Shown here: in pieces, positions 45,801 through 51,358 of the stretch | How positions within the stretch are numbered: the stretch's first letter is position 1 | Layout of the letters: each line of letters begins with the position of its first letter | DNA from: Antedon mediterranea | Lineage: Eukaryota; Echinodermata; Crinoidea; Comatulida; Antedonidae | Length of the DNA stretch: 64,000 nucleotides | NCBI RefSeq assembly: GCF_964355755.1 | Contig: NC_092675.1 | Span: 19,852,912 to 19,916,911, forward strand | Reading direction: 5' to 3' | Notes under the pieces: generated by a model | Database searches by the model: none | Told to the model about the DNA's origin: nothing | The model's input: the letters and a program-made list of their open reading frames with translations, nothing else | Made by a program: the position numbers and the translations under genes

Positions 45801-48633
45801 ACAATTTTCTAGGAGCGATAATATATATTTTGTTTATTCCTTAAAAATACCACAATACAAAATCTAATGCGATTTTTTGTAGCATATGTCTTTATGTCAA
45901 AAATAAACATTTCACTGCTTGCCATAGAACTGTGATTTGTGGAATGTAAGAAGTGCTTAAAAGCTCTGTCTACACTATCAAACTAGTTGGGACAAAAAAG
46001 GTGTTCTCAAATAATATGGTATTCATATGCCCTTATATGGCATTGATATGATATCATGATGTTCATAATTTATATCACGTTTTTTGTAACATAAAGTTTG
46101 ATAGTGTAGACAGAGCTTATAGAATGGTTATTTGCCAATCGCAAGGCATGAAGAAATAAAACCTAACGCTCCAATAAACACAGACGATCTGTCCACCTGC
46201 CTCCCATCCCTAATATTGACACATGAATCATCATTTTCCCCATTTAATTACTCCATATTTAAAGGTGGGTTCGTTTTATTATCATGTACTGTATTCAGAC
46301 ATCTACAATATTGATATTATACTCAAATTAATCAAACTTAAACCGATGATTCAAAATAGATAATTATAATTAGTGATATCAATTATTTAAATTGAAATGA
46401 CTTAAATTAAGAACTATACTGTACATTTATTGTAATCAACAAAATTACTTTTCACTAAGAAAAATTTGTAATCATATAAGTGGAGTTTTAGTAGAATCAT
46501 CATTAACTTAAAATATATGTAATAAAACTATATGATATTACGCAATTATCTTTACCAGACAAATGGTATATTCGATAAAATACAAGAGTAGAAAGAATAA
46601 TTACTGTACAAATTTAAATTTGTAAAATTAACCGATTCAGTTACCATACCAAATCTAGACAATTGAGAGTACTAAGTAAATAAAAGCTAATTGAAAAATT
46701 CTGCATAAAATGTCAATGTAAAGGTAAAATTAAAGATACAGTATTATGAGCTGTTTTCATTTAGTTTTAATTTTTTTCTTATTAGGACTGAATCTTAAAA
46801 AATTTGTACATAGCAACATCACGAAACCATCATACTTTTGTGTACTTTAAGATCGTTTTTCATAAACCATTATGAAGTGTGTTTACACACAACATGTATG
46901 AGTAAACATGTTCATACTGTAATTAACTTGTGTACATATACAGAAACAACCATGTCCACACAATGATATATTAAAATATGACATGGTTACAGTATGAATT
47001 GGTATAGAATACACCGACATGAATTCTACAATAGTGTTCAATTTCATATTTTCTCTTGACTGTATTGTATGTTATTGATGCTTTACTTATTCTGCAGTTT
47101 CAAAAGGTATTTCCAACATATTCATATAAACAATAAGATAATAAATCAGTTATCAGTCAGGTAGGTTTTTTACCAAATATATTTCTAAAACTTATTAGCT
47201 TAAAACATATTATTTTTATTGATGCAACAATTTATGGTTACAAACTTTTAAAATAGAACAATTCACAATACTGTACATATTTTGCAGAGGTCTCTTTACA
47301 GGAAGAAAATAACTACAGTAGCAAAATAAATATCAGAAGAATGTACTGTATAATATTTGTATTTGCATTGATTTTGTTTATAATGACTATCGTTTCAAAA
47401 AATACATCTAGAGAATTGATGTTGAGCGGTGGCCATTTATAATGTTTATAACGAATGGCGAGTTAGACATTATAATCTCATGAGAGTATGCTACTGACGT
47501 CAATCGAAAATATTATTATTTAAATACATATGATTATTACGACGCATACAAATCAATGTCGCTAATTTATTTATATTTAGTGATAATCATAATGTAAAAC
47601 TAATATTTTTTTATTATTGTGGTAATTTATGAATTATCAACTTTAAATTAACAGGAAAAAAAAATAAGATTTTTAAAAACTATTGCCTGGATATTATACA
47701 GACATCTTAAAGGTAAGAATATGATCTATTCATGCATAATAAATAATAAATTGAATAAATATTGTATCCAAATCCAAATATGGTGTATTAAAATGAACGA
47801 TGTGTCAAGATACACTGTACTGTATCAGTGCATCTGGCTGCTAAAGGTACAGTAAATGTAAATGTATTTAAGTTTAAAACCGACTCTTTCACTGGCTGGT
47901 TGACGTAGTGGTGTGGTCAAGTAGTGGATTGTAGGTTCCATTCATTGGCCGGACATATTTTTTATAGTCTATTGGAGATTTTCACTCACCATCATCTTGA
48001 GGACAGGCTTTGTCTTTTGAAAATTATAATAGGTATGAAAAAAATTGCACTCTCAATACATTCAGAGATGCTGCAGGTGTGCCGTTTGTATTTTGGTGTG
48101 TTGAAGTTTACCAAATTTAAGCTAACTCCTCAAGGGCAATTTAGGAGTGTGTTAGGTGAGTGATCGCACTCGCTCGCCTTAAAATAAAAGACAAGGCCTG
48201 AAAATGTGCATACAATAGTACATTATACATGCTTTTTTATGAATTACCATACCTTTTTAGCAGCTAGACACAACGATAAGGTACCAGTATAAATAAGGAC
48301 TATACTTACCAAGACCTTTCCGATTGTTGTCTGAGCCGATATTAGACCTGCTGCCCAATCCTTGACCTCCGTACCCCAATTCATAGATTCCTCAGAGGTA
48401 GCGGTTTTAGGGTCTGCCACCATCACCCCCTTAACATTTCTGTTTCCATCAGCTGCTTGCTCCTGCCTATTCGCTATACATTGTGCGATAACCTGCACCA
48501 AAGCAATCACCACTATACCACTGATAAATACTCCTAGACTTGAACACAGGAAATACCACCAATACGTTTCGTAGCAGTCTGGTTTTCCACAATTTGTCTC
48601 TTCACACTCTTCTTCCGTTAGATTCTTCATCAT
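3775..48633 (-). CDS. KCNMA1: Slo1/BK calcium-activated potassium channel gene, 5' eight coding exons (partial)
   Basis: This gene encodes the pore-forming alpha subunit of a large-conductance K+ channel of the plasma membrane, opened by depolarisation and cytosolic Ca2+. Eight exons (48633-48310, 26473-26412, 16120-16027, 15425-15314, 8210-8059, 7758-7588, 5239-5148, 3885-3775) join in frame to 372 residues. In order they give S0 (about 25-49), S1 (106-127), S2 and the S2-S3 linker (145-170), S3 with the conserved VDFF, S4 with [10 protein letters not shown]5, the pore helix and TVGYGD (280-285), S6 with FFIFGGL, and the start of RCK1 with HIVVCGH. The S0 segment and the HIVVCGH and [11 protein letters not shown] motifs are diagnostic of Slo1 rather than other Kv or Slo2 channels. 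The rest of RCK1, RCK2 and the calcium bowl are not seen and presumably lie to the left. All seven introns are GT-AG with compatible phases (0,2,0,1,0,0,2). Confidence 0.93.
3886..5147 (-). other. Slo1 intron 7 (1262 bp)
   Basis: AT-rich; no repeat or alternative exon recognised. Confidence 0.7.
5148..5239 (-). CDS. KCNMA1: Slo1 exon 7: end of S6 and S6-RCK1 linker
   Basis: This 92-bp exon has 30 codons plus two bases. Its product begins [20 protein letters not shown] and ends [10 protein letters not shown]. AxFASYxPEIIE is the cytoplasmic end of S6, and the following segment is the linker that transmits gating-ring movement to the pore. The acceptor is ttttgtag at 5241-5240 and the donor is AA|gtaggtgc at 5147, a less perfect consensus, phase 2. 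Joining to exon 8 restores KKHIVVCGH, matching the RKHIVVCGH of vertebrate Slo1. Confidence 0.9.
5505..5559 (+). repeat. Dispersed core repeat, copy 1
   Basis: It contains GGTTTATCCAGGTAAGTAGGC preceded by a GGAAAAGGGCTACTGTTGA block; the same order recurs at 28656, 30742 and 32101 (plus) and at 23041 and 26181 (minus). Confidence 0.65.
7256..7476. mobile_element. Tigger/pogo-like MITE with internal tandem repeats
   Basis: The ends CAGTCAACTCTC and GGAAGTCAACTG are inverted repeats, flanked on each side by TA. Between about 7314 and 7466 a segment containing AAAGTCTGGTATTGGGAGAG recurs three to four times, apparently amplifying the subterminal region. It lies in the intron before Slo1 exon 7. 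Confidence 0.6.
7588..7758 (-). CDS. KCNMA1: Slo1 exon 6: pore loop, selectivity filter and S6
   Basis: This 171-bp exon has 57 codons, phase 0 on both sides. The product begins [20 protein letters not shown] (turret), followed by the pore helix, the STVGYGD selectivity filter (exon residues 31-37), the outer-pore segment [12 protein letters not shown] and the beginning of S6 (FFIFGGL). The acceptor is tctgtctag at 7761-7759; its exon opens with GTG, an internal Val and not a start. The donor is CTG|gtaagttt at 7587. The [11 protein letters not shown] turret is specific to Slo1. A Cys in TTCGRC replaces the TTLGR of vertebrates. Confidence 0.96.
7759..8058 (-). other. Slo1 intron 5 (300 bp)
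   Basis: Shortest intron of the gene. Nothing recognised apart from TTAAAGGGGCACGGCCAG at about 7839, which resembles a MITE end without a partner. Confidence 0.7.
8059..8210 (-). CDS. KCNMA1: Slo1 exon 5: S4 voltage sensor and S5
   Basis: This 152-bp exon has two bases completing Gly and then 50 codons. [20 protein letters not shown] carries the S4 arginines in Slo1 spacing, including the RALRL arginine known as the main gating charge in BK. It is followed by [20 protein letters not shown] and [10 protein letters not shown], the S4-S5 linker and S5. The acceptor is tatctacag ending at 8211 and the donor is CACTTG|gtaagtta at 8058, phase 0. The match to Slo1 is continuous, with conservative changes only (for example VTNMLTVF against LVNLLSIF). 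Confidence 0.95.
10314..10442. repeat. 129-bp target-site duplication, left copy
   Basis: Starts agtagacagtgaaaatc and ends gtatttgtactg. It is identical over 129 bp to 11751-11879, and the bases immediately outside differ on both sides, which defines the length. Confidence 0.92.
10443..11750 (-). mobile_element. 5'-truncated non-LTR retrotransposon
   Basis: The insertion is about 1.3 kb between perfect 129-bp direct repeats (10314-10442 and 11751-11879). On its minus strand it carries an open reverse-transcriptase frame that runs straight into the 5' junction, a 190-bp 3' UTR, and a 3' tail of about four ACCAGT units (10443-10464). The polarity, the 5' truncation and the microsatellite tail indicate target-primed reverse transcription. 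The intact frame and identical flanks indicate a recent insertion. It sits in the intron between Slo1 exons 5 and 4, in the same orientation as the channel gene. Confidence 0.88.
10633..11742 (-). CDS. Non-LTR retrotransposon reverse transcriptase, C-terminal part
   Basis: This is the C-terminal part of a retrotransposon polyprotein, the enzyme that copies element RNA into the chromosome. The 369-codon frame has no stops or frameshifts. GVRQGG (residues 31-36) is the RT fingers/palm motif. YADDFAV (98-104) holds the catalytic YADD pair. LRISAPKTE (129-137) and FRYLGVWAT (about 166-174) are the following conserved RT blocks. [14 protein letters not shown] and a terminal [13 protein letters not shown] are thumb and C-terminal motifs shared by RTE/CR1/I-like elements. 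The endonuclease and N-terminal RT motifs are missing because the element is truncated. The Met at 11742 is internal: the frame is still open (W-P-T) up to the junction at 11750. The exact clade cannot be assigned by eye. Confidence 0.9.
   Translation of the reverse strand: MIDIIQSLYSSTKAYLADDDPSDDKFETSSGVRQGGIESTSMFNQYFDYVIRVFKQRCKDASLDGLMIQYLIPIEATNRAQRCKAPSRGIYDDFESGYADDFAVSSWSQEELQTIVNILNKVCLEFGLRISAPKTETIIWNWKEEVEEYPRCIIQIGGVHINNVTHFRYLGVWATYNDVHIGDQEVKYRINSAKGAFAENRALLTNRTIHLQTRMMFLNGLVRSRLTYGCHAWRATGSEMSKLSTTYKTFLRRMLVNGFQRVCPPNHVDISSDAETDENYIDWRYVIDNDDLYKITGCQPLEEYVYKQQFNWIGHVIRKENEDPTKILTFHTTQSKRRGRKIPSVLDRVVQQSQLTRCNFIRACFNRNL
11751..11879. repeat. 129-bp target-site duplication, right copy
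   Basis: Perfect copy of 10314-10442 at the 5' (truncated) end of the retrotransposon. Confidence 0.92.
15314..15425 (-). CDS. KCNMA1: Slo1 exon 4: S2-S3 linker and S3 helix
   Basis: This 112-bp exon has 37 codons plus one base. The product begins [20 protein letters not shown] and continues [17 protein letters not shown]. ANxxKLWxW and VDFFTxPPxFVS are hallmark Slo1 motifs; the Asp in VDFF is the conserved S3 acidic residue of the voltage sensor. The acceptor is atttcag at 15428-15426 and the donor is GATAG|gtaagaaa at 15313, phase 1, with Gly split to exon 5. Compared with vertebrates the VNSVV preceding DFF reads IASIV, a mild divergence. The intron to exon 3 is only 601 bp and is mostly one mobile element. 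Confidence 0.92.
15426..16026 (-). other. Slo1 intron 3 (601 bp), largely one MITE
   Basis: Without the 465-bp element and one TTAA the intron would be about 132 bp. Confidence 0.8.
15535..15999. mobile_element. TTAA-flanked MITE, copy 1
   Basis: TTAA at 15531-15534 and 16000-16003 flank inverted ends AGCTCATGTACAGGCATGAA and GCCCGCACCTGACCT (reverse complement AGGTCAGGTGCGGGC). It is a close relative, in opposite orientation, of 21058-21651. It makes up most of the 601-bp Slo1 intron between exons 4 and 3. Confidence 0.82.
16027..16120 (-). CDS. KCNMA1: Slo1 exon 3: S1-S2 loop and S2 helix
   Basis: This 94-bp exon starts with the G that completes Lys from exon 2 and then has 31 codons, [20 protein letters not shown] and on through [11 protein letters not shown]. 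The [12 protein letters not shown] segment corresponds to S2 of Slo1 (DMAFNVFFLLYF in vertebrates). The terminal Arg is in the position of the conserved S2 arginine of the BK voltage sensor (inference from alignment by eye). The acceptor is gtttcag at 16123-16121 and the donor is AGA|gtaagtat at 16026. A 465-bp MITE with its TTAA duplication ends at 16003, only 23 bp inside the downstream intron. Confidence 0.9.
18292..18440. mobile_element. MITE copy B (same family as 1940-2578)
   Basis: Left end AGCCCTATCTATACTATCAA and right end tatagtcttcc are degraded TIRs; the interior keeps ATGTGATGTG, TGGTAGTGATA and GGGCACATCACATCAC. It lies in the intron between Slo1 exons 3 and 2. Confidence 0.65.
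20066..20143 (-). repeat. tRNA-derived SINE head
   Basis: On the minus strand TGGCGCAGCGG (A box; plus-strand 20124-20134) and GAGTTCAAGATCC (B box; 20072-20084) are spaced about right for a tRNA promoter. The sequence opens TTTCCGTGGCGCAGCGG. Confidence 0.5.
20572..20755. mobile_element. Short inverted-repeat element with ACAGATAT ends
   Basis: The ends ACAGATATCGCC and AATATCTGT are inverted. Inner arms from GGTTAAATATAAGATTTGAC through CATCCCCTCGGGAATGATA are mirrored almost exactly. ATAATAT flanks both sides (20564-20570 and 20756-20762), fitting a 7-8-bp duplication. Classification is uncertain (hAT-like is possible). Confidence 0.65.
20770..20837. repeat. Perfect 31-bp palindrome with 6-nt loop
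   Basis: The arm at 20770-20800 is the exact complement of 20807-20837, separated by tttacc. Each arm begins with a GTAATAGTAATAGTAAATAA block. Confidence 0.9.
21058..21651. mobile_element. TTAA-flanked MITE, copy 2
   Basis: TTAA at 21054-21057 and 21652-21655; ends AGGCCAGGTGCGGGC and GCCTGTACCTGAGCT. Almost the whole of 15535-15999 aligns with it in reverse. Shared internal blocks include AACATGTCTGGTGACTCCCT and AAGGGCTTATTTTCA. This copy has about 100 bp more, around 21275-21400. Confidence 0.82.
23041..23126 (-). repeat. Dispersed core repeat, copy 2 (inverted)
   Basis: The reverse complement reads GGAGAATAGGCTATTAATTG then GTTTATCGAGGTAGGCA. Next to it is a second shared motif, TCCATAATTGGTACTGTCCA. 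Confidence 0.6.
24652..24830. mobile_element. Near-palindromic MITE with about 50-bp TIRs
   Basis: The ends AGCTTGGTTCCCACTAGAAC and GTTCTAGTGGGAACCAAGCT are exact inverted repeats that continue through ACGCAAGGACGTAAACGCAA to about 50 bp. TA flanks both sides (24650-24651 and 24831-24832). The loop contains paired motifs ACCAATCACAAGCG and CGCTTGTCATTGGTT. Confidence 0.85.
25215..25320 (+). repeat. Possible LINE 3' end
   Basis: TTATTTTATGATGATGATGG is followed by ACAAATAAAGCATT and a short CAGTATT repeat, the usual shape of a CR1-type 3' terminus. No coding remnant was recognised upstream. Confidence 0.35.
26181..26281 (-). repeat. Dispersed core repeat, copy 3 (inverted)
   Basis: The reverse complement contains GTCGGTTTATCCAGGTATTT; the neighbouring TCCATAATCGGTACAGTCCA motif is at 26254-26273. 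It lies 130 bp downstream of Slo1 exon 2. Confidence 0.6.
26412..26473 (-). CDS. KCNMA1: Slo1 exon 2: S1 helix
   Basis: This 62-bp exon is too short for ORF finders. The acceptor is tttccag at 26476-26474 and the donor is AA|gtaagttta at 26411. It encodes 20 residues, [20 protein letters not shown], then two bases of a Lys codon completed by exon 3. Joined to exon 1 (..IGKVL) it gives a continuous S1 helix ending in a YLVDSY segment equivalent to the YFIDSS of vertebrate BK. It sits alone between a 21.8-kb and a 10.3-kb intron. The phases (0 in, 2 out) match both neighbours, which is the main reason for confidence in so small an exon. Confidence 0.87.
26614..26985. mobile_element. MITE, AGCYGATTTTCCACTAGG family, copy 1
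   Basis: TAA flanks both sides (26611-26613 and 26986-26988). The left TIR AGCTGATTTTCCACTAGGCG and the right TIR CGCCTAGTGGAAAATCGGCT extend inward through TTCGCGCGAAT. The interior has a short GCAG tetranucleotide run (about 26882-26899). It starts about 140 bp upstream of Slo1 exon 2. Confidence 0.85.
28554..28709 (+). repeat. Dispersed core repeat, copy 4
   Basis: The accessory motif TCCATAAATGGTATAGTCCA comes first, then a CTTCGAGGAGAAAGGCTATT block and GTATCCAGGTAAGCTAGGCA. This is the most complete copy. Confidence 0.65.
30742..30798 (+). repeat. Dispersed core repeat, copy 5
   Basis: GGGCTATTATCGGTTTATAC followed by GGGTAAGGTAGGCACGAAAT. Confidence 0.6.
32101..32152 (+). repeat. Dispersed core repeat, copy 6
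   Basis: GGAGAAAGGCTATTGTCGGT, then TTATCCAGGTAAGTATGGCA. Confidence 0.62.
32854..33235 (+). mobile_element. 5S rRNA-derived SINE
   Basis: The head (about 32856-32972) is an unmistakable 5S rRNA copy. It has TATCACGTTGAAACACC, GATCACCAAAGTTAAG (box A region), CCTGGTTAGAGCTTGGATGG, GAGACC and CTGGGAATATCGGGGTGCTG (intermediate element and box C). An unrelated body of about 230 bp follows, ending TTGGTTCGATTGAATAAAAT, then an AATAAA-type simple tail (33200-33235). The internal promoter blocks have only scattered changes from functional 5S genes. Two open frames crossing it are artefacts. Confidence 0.9.
33894..34043 (+). repeat. Minisatellite, about 21-bp unit
   Basis: About six tandem units of the type CTATTTAAAACTAAGATATCT, with the first two diverged and one inverted half-unit (AAAGATATCTTAGTTTT) at the left edge. 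Confidence 0.8.
34928..35314. mobile_element. TIR element with internal duplication
   Basis: The left end GGGTATTGCTAAACGTAAAC and the right end (reverse complement GGGTATTACTAAATACCGCA) share ACCGCAAACCTC just inside. The interior is two diverged copies of a block of about 130 bp: each runs from TTTTTAACCAAAAAA through TTTTACC to a GTAGTAxACTACA palindrome and CAGTAACTTTTA. No coding capacity. Confidence 0.65.
35832..35974. mobile_element. MITE copy C (same family)
   Basis: It contains CTACACTATCAAACTAATTC, GATGTGCCCAAATACGGTAG, TATGGGCACATC and a right TIR AGTTTAGTGTAGACAAGG. The left terminus has lost several bases. It lies in the first Slo1 intron. Confidence 0.68.
37166..37431. mobile_element. 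TTAA-flanked MITE, AGATGTATTGTCCCC family, copy 1
   Basis: TTAA at 37162-37165 and 37432-37435. Left end AGATATTGTCTGCCCTAAAA; right end reverse-complements to AGAAGTATTGTCCCTAAAAC. It shares the internal CACTTTGATCAAGAATTTGA block with the other copies. Confidence 0.72.
39549..39580 (+). repeat. Solo end resembling the 34928 element
   Basis: GGGTATTACTAAACCGCACA here matches the terminal repeat of 34928-35314. No partner end was found before the tRNA-bearing inverted repeat that starts about 70 bp to the right. Confidence 0.4.
39691..39761 (-). tRNA. tRNA-Asp-like gene (anticodon ATC), left arm
   Basis: The 71 nt folds as a full cloverleaf: 7-bp acceptor GCCCCAG/TTGGGGC (one G-T), D arm GTCTAATGGTTAGGAC, 5-bp anticodon stem TCTGC/GCAGG, loop ATATCAA with U33 and anticodon ATC, 4-nt variable region and 5-bp T stem around TTCGAGT. 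The discriminator base is G and a T5 Pol III terminator follows. ATC is not the normal Asp anticodon (GTC), so this may be a tRNA-derived element rather than a working gene. Identical in sequence to the right-arm copy. Confidence 0.55.
39949..40019 (+). tRNA. tRNA-Asp-like gene (anticodon ATC), right arm
   Basis: Same 71-nt sequence as the left copy, on the plus strand, with G at 40020 as discriminator and TTTTT at 40023-40027. A-box-like TGGTCTAATGG and B-box-like GAGTTCGAGTCTC are intact. Same caveat: the anticodon is unusual and the gene is embedded in a mobile inverted repeat. Confidence 0.55.
40106..40142 (-). repeat. Helitron-like 3' terminal hairpin ending CTAG|T
   Basis: A perfect 13-bp inverted repeat (arms ctagatggtacgc and gcgtaccatctag) surrounds an 11-nt GC-rich loop. 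Read on the minus strand, the hairpin is followed by CTAG and then T, as at Helitron 3' ends. The matching 5' end is not identified. Confidence 0.45.
40643..40727 (+). repeat. Direct repeat, copy 1
   Basis: CACCTCTATTCGGGGAAAATC, a TTAATCGTCAATAA block and CTAACTCAACTTAATTAGTA recur in the same order at 41336-41421, about 690 bp away, with scattered differences. Confidence 0.6.
41336..41421 (+). repeat. Direct repeat, copy 2
   Basis: Diverged partner of 40643-40727. No inverted ends were seen, so this may be an old segmental duplication or two ends of one element. Confidence 0.6.
42155..42577. mobile_element. TTAA-flanked element with long inverted ends
   Basis: TTAA at 42151-42154 and 42578-42581. 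The left arm (GACCAAGGACCATACTTTAA, then CAACGTATTAGGGATGTACA) and the right arm (reading inward from 42577) match over more than 100 bp, including GAGATTAAGGA and a GTGACGTCA-containing segment. The middle is AT-rich and non-coding. Confidence 0.75.
42851..42875 (+). repeat. TTTA microsatellite
   Basis: About six perfect TTTA units. Confidence 0.9.
43862..43960 (+). repeat. tRNA-like SINE head
   Basis: GGCTCGGTGGTCTGTGCTCG resembles a tRNA 5' half; the B-box-like GAGATCGAGTCTC follows about 50 bp later, then a run of 13 T. The anticodon arm is not convincing. Confidence 0.35.
44465..44971. mobile_element. MITE with GAGGTTTCGCAA TIRs
   Basis: TAATA at 44460-44464 and 44972-44976 is a candidate 5-bp target duplication. 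The left end GGGAGGTTTCGCAACCTTAC and the right end (reverse complement GAGAGGTTTCGCAATCTTAC) continue inward through GAATACGATAACGAAAACGG. A TATTCGTA motif recurs internally. Confidence 0.78.
45962..46117. mobile_element. MITE copy D (same family), near-perfect TIRs
   Basis: The left AGCTCTGTCTACACTATCAA is matched by the right TTGATAGTGTAGACAGAGCT. The interior is AT-rich with two short TATGCC/GATATGATATC motifs. The target duplication is not clear. Confidence 0.78.
47891..48180 (+). repeat. Possible tRNA-related SINE
   Basis: TGACGTAGTGGT resembles an A box and GTAGGTTCCATTC, 37 bp on, a degraded B box. The segment ends in an imperfect GC-rich hairpin (gtgagtgatcgcactcgc, about 48155-48175). 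It lies just downstream of Slo1 exon 1, inside intron 1. Confidence 0.35.
48310..48633 (-). CDS. KCNMA1: Slo1 exon 1: N-terminus, S0 and pre-S1 linker
   Basis: This exon has 108 codons. The start is the first of two adjacent ATGs at 48633; an in-frame TAG lies eight codons upstream (48657-48655), so no longer N-terminus is possible in this exon. An acidic, Cys-containing extracellular N-terminus (about residues 1-23) is followed by the extra S0 helix (YWW at 24-26 through about 49), which is unique to BK channels and places the N-terminus outside the cell. A polar linker leads to [18 protein letters not shown], closely matching the conserved pre-S1 block of Slo1. The donor is TTG|gtaagtata at 48310/48309, phase 0. 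The frame stays open past the donor and looks hydrophobic, but exon 2 continues S1 better and the donor is a near-perfect consensus. Confidence 0.9.
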
Positions 48634-49210
48634 TATGATTGCTTGCTGTTGCTGCTAACTCTTTCAAATAAAAAAAAATAACAAAGGCGAATTCTTACTA
48701 TAGCCTCTCGTCCACTACCTCACCAGAGTTAGCAGCATACGGAGCGCCGGAAAACATTTGGCTTGTCAGCGGTTTGTAATTTTTAGGCCTAGCCTGGCAA
48801 AAATTATTACCAAGTTTTCTCGAATGTCAACACAACTAAAATGAACTTCAAAACCTGTATCTAACCCATATATGATAATGTTAAGGACGTTTAGTATTTT
48901 TCTTCTGATTCGTTGATAATAAACATGCTTATTTGCTGCTGCTGTTTGGTTACCAATTGCTTAGTTTTGCGGTTTTGTATCTAATTTCCAATTGGACCAA
49001 GATTGGACGTCAAACGACGTGTTATCATAAATCAAGATTGACATAGAGGGCGTCATTTCATATAGACTGAACCATTTTGCAGAACGGAAGTGCGTGTCGG
49101 AAATACAGTACTCGCGCGCGTGCGATTGTACATCGGAAATGCGTATTCGCGCATGCTAGAATGCGCTGCTGGCATGGTGAATACACCGCGCACCGTACCA
49201 TGATAATGGT
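48634..49210 (-). promoter_or_regulatory. Putative Slo1 5' UTR and CpG-rich promoter region
   Basis: Immediately upstream of the Slo1 ATG the sequence becomes less AT-rich. Between about 49060 and 49210 there is a dense run of CpG dinucleotides (for example tcgcgcgcgtgcg), unlike the surrounding desert. Position and composition suggest a promoter or first-exon region; no TATA box is evident. Close to the ATG a 12-bp inverted repeat (48651-48662 with 48727-48738) could form a 5' UTR hairpin. Alternatively, a 63-bp intron (gtgagg at 48723, gaaag ending at 48661) could separate two similar exon edges. Both are inference. Confidence 0.4.
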
Positions 49211-51003
49211 TATAATTATGAACATTTTCAGAGTGGATCGCGGAATCAAATCATCCCAATCTTTTTTACGTACTCCTCTTTTTATTTTTTTCCCTTCTGA
49301 CAAGTAAACTTAATCTAATGTCGCCCTCTAATATATGGCATTTAGTTGATATTATCTTGTATGATTTATTACCAGTAGGCCTACTAGTAGGCCTATAAGT
49401 TGTTTAAATCATACCCATGACAAAAAGGACTTATGGTAAATACTTTTTAACGAAAAACAAGTTGATATGCTGAAAGGTTTACTATTGGTATTGCAATAAA
49501 TAAAATACTGAAACATAGACCTTTACATATGTATTTGTTCTCAAGTCAAAACTAGCTATCGCCCTCTATACGACTTCGTTTTTTAAGTAACTACAATACT
49601 TGATTGGAATTTACAAGTTGTATATTTCCCGATTGTTTTGACATTTATTTTTCCATTGATTGATCAAAAATAGAAATAGTGGGTAAACAAATATATATTA
49701 GTAATTTTAATAATATTAATTTGTATTTTCGTAACATGTTCAGATTTCTGAAGGAAAAATATACAGCTGTTTTATTTATTTTTTGTATAGGCCTAAGTGT
49801 GTTTTAACGTTTCTCCTAAGTATCATTTCCACAATTATAATTTTAACACTTCTTCTTTTTTCTCCCAGACAGCGAAAACAGAGGCACATCCATGTTCATC
49901 GTATATTCAATTTTTTTTAAAGAAACAAAAATTGAACATTCTAATGATCTAACTTTTTTTTGCGATTAGACACCTTATTCCAAATGGGAAGACTGTAAAA
50001 TAAAGGTTTATTTTCAATATTATTTAACGAATAATATTTCCGACTTTCTGACTGTTTTACTAGTACTACGTTTGATGTAGATTTTGCTAATTTGAGATCC
50101 AGCTAGTAATTTTATATACGTTATGTAGCAGGCCTACAGTAATACAAATGCACAAATATTCCAAAGCATTGTTTCAATAATTTGCTTGTTTGATAATAAT
50201 GAATAATTATTTATGTCAAATACTGCAAAAACCCAACTTGAATAGGCCTATTATTTTGAATAAACCTATACAGGTAATTATATTTCCAGCATTGTCCGAT
50301 AACATAACATTTGTTTGTCTAGCTAACTGTAGAAACTTTAACAATAAAAACTAACACACACAATTTCATTACCAAATGACTTTGGAGAAAATCAAAGATA
50401 AAATCAATTAAAGTAATAGAAAGTGAACATGCATTAAACGAACGTAGTCGTGATTGGAGATAAACAAATGAATAGTTGGTTAAGATTGCAATATCAACTA
50501 TGTCACCCCCGGGTCATCGGGTTTTGTCTATTCTATTAGATTCACAAATATTGCTTGATTTTTACAAACATCATTGATTTAGTATATTCAAATCGGATCA
50601 AGATGTAAAGGCGCTGATTACAGAGCGTGCCAGAACTCAACCGCCTCCAGTAAAGTATACAATTTAATTCAATGTTGTGAGTCTAAGGTAGTAATTAGAG
50701 AGCTTCTGATTAATATCCTGCAGTCATTGATGTCTTCTGTTGCTCATACCATATTCCATCAATCGTTTTAATTGATTTCAGAAGTCCCTTTCAAAATAGC
50801 TTATCTAAGATAAACCTGTAAAGTACCCCACCAATTAAGAACTTAATATAAATCTTTAATACAGTAATACTTATTATAATATCATTTTATCTATAATCAA
50901 ATCCATGTTATAAAAGACTAAGTACAAGTCTACCGTACGAAAACTGTAATACACTACCTTATGTAATAGGTCAATTGTATACTAAATACTGTTTTTTGTT
51001 TAA

Positions 51004-51358
51004 AGATGTATTGTCCCCCAAAAACATGAAAAATGAAGATTAATTAAATCAGACTTTGAATATGTTATTTTATTTTATTTTTTTTTTTCAAGTAGTTTTA
51101 ATAAAGTTAATTTAAAAAAATTAAAAAATATGTTCATTTCACTTATAAAATGACAAAATGAATGGTTAAATTCAATCCAAAAAAACATTTGCTGGCAGCC
51201 AATTTGACCATTGTTTGCTTTAATTACAGTTTTTTCAGGAAAATACATTTTTTTTCGATCCAATTTTTGGTCAAAGTGGATAACTATTATGTTACATTAA
51301 AATGGCATATTCAACAAAAATTTGTTAAGAATTATATTTTCAGGGGAACAATACATCT
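51004..51358. mobile_element. TTAA-flanked MITE, AGATGTATTGTCCCC family, copy 2
   Basis: TTAA at 51000-51003 and 51359-51362. The left end AGATGTATTGTCCCCCAAAA and the reverse-complemented right end AGATGTATTGTTCCCCTGAA are matching TIRs. This is the best preserved copy. Two opposing ORFs read across it, but neither resembles a known protein. Confidence 0.8.

Larger units (their letters stand above)
26474..48309 (-). other. Slo1 intron 1 (21.8 kb)
   Basis: Longest intron, with the densest set of mobile elements: 26614, 28554, 30742, 32101, 32854, 33894, 34928, 35832, 37166, 39645, 40106, 42155, 42803, 44465, 45962 and 47891. No additional exon was recognised, although small alternative exons could be hidden. 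Confidence 0.7.

Noticed and set aside
48244-48309. Continuation of the exon 1 frame after the donor (hydrophobic segment)
   Set aside because: Exon 2 supplies a better S1, the phases fit and the donor gtaagtata is near-perfect.
49058-49307. Opposing 76- and 81-codon frames in the CpG-rich region
   Set aside because: GC-rich sequence has fewer stops; no resemblance to proteins. Better explained as promoter.
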